DNA of 64,000 nt from Hamadaea sp. (GTDB lineage Bacteria > Actinomycetota > Actinomycetes > Mycobacteriales > Micromonosporaceae): contig NZ_JABFVK010000097.1 in assembly GCF_013362815.1 (NCBI RefSeq), positions 29,383-93,382 on the forward strand, in the 5' to 3' direction. Under the pieces are notes generated by a model, which saw only the letters and a program-made list of their open reading frames with translations, searched no databases and was not told where the DNA came from. The translations under genes and the position numbers were made by a program. Positions 59,426-64,000 of this stretch are shown here, in pieces. The first letter of the stretch is position 1; every line of letters starts with the position of its first letter.

Positions 59426-60916
59426 ATGCAGTTCGTCCTGTTCCCCGGCCGCCACCACGTCCTGACCCGGTTCCAGGCGGAGTACCTGGGCCGGCTCGCC
59501 CGAGGCGGGACGGTCGTCTGGGCGGTGACGTCGGCCAACCATGCGAACACCCGGCGCAACCCGGTCGCGTACCACCGGCGGGAGGCGGCCATCGAGCGGT
59601 TCAGCGTCCTGACCGGGCTGCGATCGCTGGTGGTTCCGGTGTTCGACACCGCCCCGACGGATCGGTTCGCCGAGGTGACGATCAAGAACATCGCGACCGA
59701 GACCGGCATCGAGCTGACGCCGGCGAACACCGTCGTGGCCTGTTCGACGCCGGAGGTGGCGGCGCTCTACGCGAAGCTCGGGTTCGAGATCGCCACCGTG
59801 GAGGAGGAATCGGGCGCCGAGCGTCCCTGGGATGTGCTGCTCCGGCTGGCGAACGGGGATGAAGCCTGGCGGGAGCTGGCCCACCCGGCCACGGTTGACG
59901 TGTTCGACCGCTATCAGCTGGTGGACGCCGTGCGTACGGTGGTCAACGATCCGGTCGTCGGGGACGAGGGTGGTCTGACGGCGACCCGGGACTACCGTAC
60001 TTATGCCGAGTCGTTCGCCGACAGCGCGGCCCGCAAGTGGTCCGCCGTACGCGAATTCGTCCGGCCCGGTCGCATCGTGGACATCGGCTGCGGCGCGGGC
60101 GCGGTGCTCGAACTGGCCGACCGGGAGCCCGCGTTGCGGGAGAGCGATCTTGTCGGCGTCGAGGTCGCCCGGCACTTGTTCGACGAGTGCGTCCACAAGA
60201 AGGCCCAGGGCGTCTTCACCAACCCCAACGTCTTCTTCTACCGCCGCAACGTCCTCGGCGGGGCGGTCTTCCCGCCGCGCTCGGTCGACACCACGCTGAC
60301 GTTCGCGCTGACCCACGAGATCTGGTCGTACGGCGATCAGGCGAGCTCGTTGCGCGCGTTCGTGCAGGCGATATACGACCACACCGCGCCGGGCGGCGTG
60401 TGGATCAACAGCGACGTCTGCGGCCCCGACGACCGCGACCGCCCGGTGCTGTTGCGCCTCGCCCGCGAAGACGGGGCGAACCCGATCGAACCGCGTCGTG
60501 ACCTGCCCGAACGACCTTCGGCTGAGGTGGCGGCGTACGTGGCCGGGCTGTCGACGCGCGCTCGCTTCGACCAGTTCGTCGTCGACTACCGATTCCCGGT
60601 CGATCACAAGGTCGAGGGGGATGCGATCCGGCTGTCCCTGGCGGACGCGATGGACTACCTGACCCGCAAGGACTACGCGGGCAACTGGATGTCGGAGACC
60701 CAGGAGCAGTTCTGCGGACTGGAATACGCCGACTGGAAGAGCCTCCTCGCCGACGTCGGCTTCGAGGTCGACCCGGCGTCGCGTACGTCACGCAACGATT
60801 GGGTGGTCGCCAACCGGATCGCACCCGTCGCGACACTGACCGATGTGGACGGACGTCCGCTGGACTGGCCGGTCACTCACGTGCTGCTGGTGGCCCGCCG
60901 CCCGCTCAACACCTGA
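59426..60916 (+). CDS. Nucleotidyltransferase-like / SAM methyltransferase fusion
   Basis: A 496-residue protein with two parts. Residues 1-175 resemble a nucleotidylyltransferase of the NMNAT/cytidylyltransferase fold: FVLFPGRHHVLTRFQ in the place of GRFxPxHxGH, and VTSANHANTRRNPVAYHRREAAIERF in the place of the family NPFxxxER motif. Residues about 185-496 are a class I methyltransferase with motif I VDIGCGAGAVLEL and TLTFALTHEIWSY. The ATG at 59426 lies after a possible ribosome site AAGGG and precedes the first strand. The HxGH histidines are not canonical, so nucleotidyltransfer is not assured. I know no named relative. Confidence 0.75.
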   Translation: MQFVLFPGRHHVLTRFQAEYLGRLARGGTVVWAVTSANHANTRRNPVAYHRREAAIERFSVLTGLRSLVVPVFDTAPTDRFAEVTIKNIATETGIELTPANTVVACSTPEVAALYAKLGFEIATVEEESGAERPWDVLLRLANGDEAWRELAHPATVDVFDRYQLVDAVRTVVNDPVVGDEGGLTATRDYRTYAESFADSAARKWSAVREFVRPGRIVDIGCGAGAVLELADREPALRESDLVGVEVARHLFDECVHKKAQGVFTNPNVFFYRRNVLGGAVFPPRSVDTTLTFALTHEIWSYGDQASSLRAFVQAIYDHTAPGGVWINSDVCGPDDRDRPVLLRLAREDGANPIEPRRDLPERPSAEVAAYVAGLSTRARFDQFVVDYRFPVDHKVEGDAIRLSLADAMDYLTRKDYAGNWMSETQEQFCGLEYADWKSLLADVGFEVDPASRTSRNDWVVANRIAPVATLTDVDGRPLDWPVTHVLLVARRPLNT

Positions 60917-60954
60917 TCTGCCGCCGGCCTGGCTGACGGGCGGGCGAAATTCGG

Positions 60955-60984
60955 TTGCGAGCGCAATCACCGCCAGGCTAGCGT
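60955..60984 (+). promoter_or_regulatory. Promoter of the second EF-Tu gene
   Basis: TTGCGA (60955-60960) and TAGCGT (60979-60984) are separated by 18 bases. The -10 ends seven bases before an ATG at 60992, so the transcript would begin at or next to that codon. The EF-Tu ATG lies 195 bases further on. Confidence 0.65.
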
Positions 60985-60991
60985 CGCGTCC

Positions 60992-61084
60992 ATGTTCGCC
61001 ACGGCTGGATTCGGCGCGCTCGCAGGCCTCCGCCTGCCGGGCGCCGTCGCCGTGCGCGCGAAGTCGGCCCGACTGGATAGCTGA
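60992..61084 (+). CDS. Leaderless 30-residue upstream ORF in the EF-Tu leader
   Basis: ATG 60992 opens 30 codons (first residues MFATAGFGALAGLRLPGA) ending in TGA 61082-61084, in the same frame as the EF-Tu gene. Third positions are about 80 percent G/C. The start coincides with the transcription start predicted from the upstream promoter. Its last base begins a 10-bp inverted repeat, so ribosomes reaching the stop would disrupt the hairpin. This is the layout of a translation-sensing leader peptide. Confidence 0.45.
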   Translation: MFATAGFGALAGLRLPGAVAVRAKSARLDS

Positions 61085-61141
61085 CTCTCCTCCCATCCGA
61101 CCTTCTCGAAGGCGTGAGCCGCAGGACGTGCGGAGGAGAGT
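61084..61141 (+). promoter_or_regulatory. Leader hairpin of the EF-Tu gene
   Basis: ACTCTCCTCC (61084-61093) is exactly complementary to GGAGGAGAGT (61132-61141), and the 38-base loop contains the smaller stem CCTT-CTCG-AAGG (61101-61112). An alternative pairing uses CAGGACG (61122-61128) with CGTCCTG further down. The stems are mutually exclusive, which would permit attenuation or translational control. Confidence 0.45.
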
Positions 61142-61186
61142 GCCGCGCCGCGTCCTGTCCAGGCTATCGACTTCGAAGGATCAGTC

Positions 61187-62374
61187 ATGTCCAAGAGCAC
61201 GTTCGTCCGCGCCAAGCCGCATCTCAACATCGGGACGATGGGCCACGTCGACCACGGGAAGACGACGCTCACCGCCGCCATCACCAAGGTCCTCGCCGAG
61301 CGCTACCCGGCCGCGAACCGGTTCGTCGCGTTCGACGGGATCGACCGGGCGCCGGAGGAGATCGCCCGCGGCATCACCATCACCATCGCCCACGTCGAGT
61401 ACGAGACGGCGACGCGCCACTACGCCCACGTCGACATGCCCGGCCACGCCGACTACGTGAAGAACATGATCACCGGTGCGGCTCAGGTCGACGGCGCGAT
61501 CCTCGTCGTGTCCGCGCTCGACGGCGCGATGCCCCAGACCCGCGAGCACGTGCTGCTCGCGCGGCGGGTCGGCGTACCGCACCTGGTGGTGGCGATGAAC
61601 AAGGCCGACGCGGTGGACGACCCAGAACTGCTCGACCTGGTCGAGCTCGAGGTCCGCGAGCTGCTCACGGCCAACGGGTTTCCCGGTCATTCGATCCCGG
61701 TCGTACGCGTATCGGCGCTGAGGGCGCTCGAAGGTGAGCCGCAGTGGACGCAGTCCATCGTGGACCTCCTCGACGCCGTGGACACGTACGTTCCGGTGCC
61801 GCAGCGCGAGCTGACGCAGCCGTTCCTGATGCCGATCGAGAACGTGCTGACCATCTCCGGCCGGGGCACCGTCGTCACCGGCGCGATCGAGCGCGGGACG
61901 CTGACCGTCGGCGAGACGGTCGAGGTCGTCGGCCTCGAACCGACCTTCTCGGCGGTGGCCACCGGGCTGGAGACGTTCGGCAAGTCGCTGGACCGGGCCG
62001 AGGCGGGCGACAACGCCGCCGTCCTGCTCCGGGGGGTCAAGCGCGACCAGGTACGCCGGGGGCAGGTCGTCGCGGCGTCCGGCAGCATCCGGCCGTACTC
62101 GCGGTTCCGGGCGCAGCTGTACGCGCTGACCACCGCCGAAGGCGGCCGCCGTACGCCGTTCCACGCGAACTATCGGCCCCAGTTCTACTTCCGGACCACC
62201 GACGTGCCGGGTTCGGTGGAGCTGGGCACGCTGCCCGAGGTACGCCCCGGTGACACCGTCGACCTGACGGTGGACCTGGGCGCGCCGATCGCCATGGAGG
62301 TCGGCCTCGGATTCGCCGTACGCGAAGGCGGCCGCACGGTGGCGGGTGGCACCGTCACCGAGCTGCTCAGTTGA
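61187..62374 (+). CDS. tuf: Divergent elongation factor Tu paralogue (EF-Tu3-like)
   Basis: A 395-residue EF-Tu that delivers aminoacyl-tRNA to the ribosome. G1 GHVDHGKT, G2 RGITI, G3 DMPGH and G4 NKAD are intact. It differs from housekeeping EF-Tu throughout ([24 protein letters not shown] in place of DCPGH). By my alignment, in E. coli numbering it has Arg124, Asn160, Ala230 and Ala275 where E. coli has Gln, Tyr, Arg and Gly; substitutions at these sites confer kirromycin, pulvomycin or GE2270A resistance. No fusA, rpsL or rpsG is nearby, so it is not the str-operon copy. AAGGA (61176-61180) serves the ATG. Confidence 0.93.
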   Translation: MSKSTFVRAKPHLNIGTMGHVDHGKTTLTAAITKVLAERYPAANRFVAFDGIDRAPEEIARGITITIAHVEYETATRHYAHVDMPGHADYVKNMITGAAQVDGAILVVSALDGAMPQTREHVLLARRVGVPHLVVAMNKADAVDDPELLDLVELEVRELLTANGFPGHSIPVVRVSALRALEGEPQWTQSIVDLLDAVDTYVPVPQRELTQPFLMPIENVLTISGRGTVVTGAIERGTLTVGETVEVVGLEPTFSAVATGLETFGKSLDRAEAGDNAAVLLRGVKRDQVRRGQVVAASGSIRPYSRFRAQLYALTTAEGGRRTPFHANYRPQFYFRTTDVPGSVELGTLPEVRPGDTVDLTVDLGAPIAMEVGLGFAVREGGRTVAGGTVTELLS

Positions 62375-62378
62375 ACCC

Positions 62379-62412
62379 GCCGGCCGGGTCGTGCCTCGAC
62401 GACCCGGCCGGC
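62379..62412 (+). terminator. Strong hairpin terminator after the EF-Tu gene
   Basis: GCCGGCCGGGTCGT (62379-62392) and its exact complement (62399-62412) form a 14-bp stem with a six-base loop, four bases after the EF-Tu stop codon. There is no U tract, which is usual for actinomycetes. Confidence 0.88.
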
Positions 62413-62444
62413 CTACTGCGCTTCTCGCTGGCAGGATGGCGGTC

Positions 62445-63026
62445 ATGTCGCAAGTGGTCTTCCTCAACGGCGCATCGTCGGCCGGCAAGACAAGCATCGG
62501 AACGGCGCTTCAAGAGGTGACCGCCGACCCGTTCATGCTGTTGGGCATCGACACCTGTTTCGCGATGGTCCCGTCGCGGTGGGCGGGTGGCCCGGCCGGT
62601 CCGTTCCGCCACCTGGGATTCGCGTATCAGCAGCTGCCGGCCGACGACGGCCATCCGATGCTGGCCATCACGTACGGCGAAGTCGGCCGGCGGATGATGG
62701 CCGGCTTCCACCGGGGCGTCGTGGAGATCGTGCGCGCCGGAAACTCGGTCATCATCGACGAGATGCTGCTCGACGAGCGTGTACGCGACGACTGGCTCGA
62801 AGTCCTGGCGCGACTGCGACCGTTGGTCGTCGGCGTGTTCTGTGACGATGAGGAACTCGAGCGCCGGGAGAAGGCCCGCGGCAACCGGCCCGGCCTCGCC
62901 CGATGGTCGGCGCGGCAGGCCCATCGCGGCGTGACCTACCACCTCGAAGTGGACACCACCACGACGGAGTCGGCAGTATGCGCGGCCGCGATCGCCCGGC
63001 ATCTCAGCCCCGGCCTAGGCGTCTAA
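62445..63026 (+). CDS. Chloramphenicol 3-O-phosphotransferase-like kinase
   Basis: A 193-residue P-loop kinase. Walker A is GASSAGKTS (9-17), the catalytic Asp region is LLGIDTCFAMVPSRW, and a late motif ERREKARGNRPGLARWSARQAHRG matches the lid of the CPT family. Founding members phosphorylate chloramphenicol, but relatives are widespread and many have unknown substrates. CAGGAT seven bases before the ATG could be a -10. The stop lies in an 8-bp tandem duplication, GCGTCTAA twice (63019-63034). Confidence 0.82.
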   Translation: MSQVVFLNGASSAGKTSIGTALQEVTADPFMLLGIDTCFAMVPSRWAGGPAGPFRHLGFAYQQLPADDGHPMLAITYGEVGRRMMAGFHRGVVEIVRAGNSVIIDEMLLDERVRDDWLEVLARLRPLVVGVFCDDEELERREKARGNRPGLARWSARQAHRGVTYHLEVDTTTTESAVCAAAIARHLSPGLGV

Positions 63027-63209
63027 GCGTCTAAACCCTGAAGCCTGCGTCGCGTTCGGGCTGACGAATATCCTGACGCTGTGATGGGTCCGCCTACGCT
63101 CATTGAGCGCCGTCCGCCGTGGGCGATCTTCGTCCGACGCGGCCCGCCACAGAAGTTTGAGACTCCACCGGGCCGCACCAGCCTCATCTGACCGCAAGCA
63201 CGTTCTGAG

Positions 63210-64000
63210 TCAGCAGCGTCGGTGCAGGGTGTTCTGGACGGGTCTGCGTAGTGGGTCGATGAAGGCTGGTGGGAGGAATTCGGGGAAGCCGTCGGTTCGG
63301 ATGCGTACTTGCCAGTGTCCGTGGTGGATTTCGCGGTGGTGAAACCCGCAAAGCAGGACAGAGTTGGTCAGACAGGTGGTTCCGCCGTCTGCCCACGCTT
63401 GGACGTGGTGGCCGTCGCACCACTGGGATGGGCGATCACAGCCGGGGAACGCGCATCCTCGGTCTCGCAACACGAGCGCGCGTCGTAGTGGGCCGTCGAT
63501 GAGGCGGCGGGCGCGGCCGACGTCGAGGACCTGCCCGTCGCCGCCCAATACTGCGGGGATGATGATCGCGTCGCAGGCGAGGCGGCGGACGGTTTCCGGG
63601 GTGAGTAGGTCGCCGGTGTCGAGCAGTCCGGCGCCGACTTTGGCTTTCAGCTGCTCCCACGGCAGGGTGATCGTGAGGTGCGGTTTCTGGCCGCCGTTGT
63701 CCGGCAGCTCCCCCGCGTGCAGGATCCGCTCGCACAGCTCGATCAGCGCGTCCGCGCGGCGGGCACCGGCCGACCGCAGATCCGGATCCCCCAGCAACAC
63801 CCGGCCGGTCCGGCCACCCGCGCCGTGCGACGGATGCGCATCGCCTGCCGGATCCGGCTCGGCCGCCGTCGCCAAGCCGGGTACCGTGCCGACACCTGCC
63901 GACCGCGCGCCACCTGCCACGCCTGAGCCGCCTGCCACGCCTGAGCCGCCAGCCACGGTCGCGCCGTCGCCAGCCGCGGTCGCGCTGCCGCCCGCTTCAT
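63210..64000 (-). CDS. DUF222/HNH endonuclease family protein (5' part outside window)
   Basis: A minus-strand frame open to the right edge, 263 codons visible. The C-terminal HNH domain is intact: GCAFPGCDRPSQWCDGHHVQAW with CxxC and the catalytic HH, then TNSVLLCGFHHREIHH with the second zinc CxxH set. Upstream sequence (PHLTITLPWEQLKAKVGAG, RRLACDAIIIPAVLG) is typical of the end of DUF222, so this is a member of the 13E12-repeat-like family that occurs in many copies in actinomycete genomes. An Ala/Gly/Ser/Val repeat linker lies near 63,940. Confidence 0.86.
   Translation of the reverse strand, partial: EAGGSATAAGDGATVAGGSGVAGGSGVAGGARSAGVGTVPGLATAAEPDPAGDAHPSHGAGGRTGRVLLGDPDLRSAGARRADALIELCERILHAGELPDNGGQKPHLTITLPWEQLKAKVGAGLLDTGDLLTPETVRRLACDAIIIPAVLGGDGQVLDVGRARRLIDGPLRRALVLRDRGCAFPGCDRPSQWCDGHHVQAWADGGTTCLTNSVLLCGFHHREIHHGHWQVRIRTDGFPEFLPPAFIDPLRRPVQNTLHRRC
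63921..63956. repeat. 18-bp tandem repeat coding GVAGGS
   Basis: Two consecutive 18-base units (63921-63938 and 63939-63956) encode GSGVAG-type hexapeptides in the linker of the HNH gene, and a partial third copy follows. This looks like a slippage-prone low-complexity linker. Confidence 0.75.

Noticed and set aside
61114..61737. Alternative frame with a possible start upstream of the EF-Tu gene
   Set aside because: The product is His/Arg/Asp-rich and overlaps intact EF-Tu motifs; it is a shadow frame.
62445..63026. Calling the kinase a chloramphenicol resistance gene
   Set aside because: The fold matches, but most relatives have unknown substrates and nothing nearby points to chloramphenicol.
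63903..63956. Tandem repeats near the right edge as a possible CRISPR
   Set aside because: The 18-base units are contiguous, have no spacers and encode a linker in frame.
63210..64000. HNH gene as part of a prophage or mobile element
   Set aside because: No integrase, terminase, transposase or attachment repeat is visible; DUF222/HNH genes occur alone in many actinomycetes.

Overview
The window is high-GC actinobacterial DNA. Strong GC bias at third codon positions, a very high frequency of CGTACG/GTACGC words, many four-base ATGA/GTGA start-stop overlaps and many apparently leaderless genes point to a member of the Micromonosporaceae (Actinoplanes/Micromonospora-like). That assignment is inference from style; there is no rRNA or tRNA gene in the window. 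I see no CRISPR array, prophage or insertion sequence. Gene density is very high and no gene-free stretch reaches 300 bases.

Left third (1-19,400): stress and regulatory functions. A partial unknown gene is followed by a MerR/short-chain dehydrogenase pair with a clear MerR-type operator, a fatty acid desaturase, an F420-type nitroreductase-fold enzyme, an ECF sigma factor with a membrane-anchored partner, a MarR/epimerase pair with a perfect operator, DedA, a NarL-type two-component system, a MEDS-STAS plus RsbW-like kinase pair, an ABC-2 exporter, and a second NarL-type two-component system whose kinase carries a duplicated sensor module.

Middle (19,400-40,900): an AraC regulator diverges from a phytanoyl-CoA-dioxygenase-like oxygenase and a GH35 beta-galactosidase; then a GNAT protein with a suspected start-region frameshift, a stand-alone IF-1 paralogue, an OmpR-type two-component system beside a lipoprotein/adaptor/MacB-type ABC efflux operon, DoxX, a TetR-controlled ABC-2 exporter, an O-methyltransferase, an alpha/beta hydrolase, a second sigma/membrane-partner pair, a MOSC protein, a HAD phosphatase, a methyltransferase and a GlxA-type regulator.

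Glycan island (40,940-56,080): two divergent operons share a 200-base control region. Leftward: DapA/NanA-family lyase, Tat-exported sialidase-fold protein, GH127 beta-L-arabinofuranosidase family protein and a GH63-like hydrolase, each overlapping the next. Rightward: LacI repressor, two Dpp-type permeases, a substrate-binding lipoprotein, two ATPases and an FAD oxidoreductase, closed by a strong hairpin. Together they look like one sensing, uptake and degradation unit for a host- or plant-derived glycoconjugate. The sialidase-like protein lacks the RIP arginine motif, so sialic acid may not be the substrate.

Right end (56,200-64,000): a SpoU methyltransferase, a VOC protein, two Sel1-like/unknown genes, a nucleotidyltransferase-like/methyltransferase fusion, a divergent second EF-Tu, a chloramphenicol-phosphotransferase-like kinase and the 3' part of a DUF222/HNH endonuclease gene. 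The EF-Tu paralogue is the most striking item. At four positions where substitutions in E. coli EF-Tu give resistance to kirromycin, pulvomycin or GE2270A it carries changed residues, and its mRNA leader appears to encode a leaderless 30-residue peptide ending at the foot of a 10-bp hairpin.
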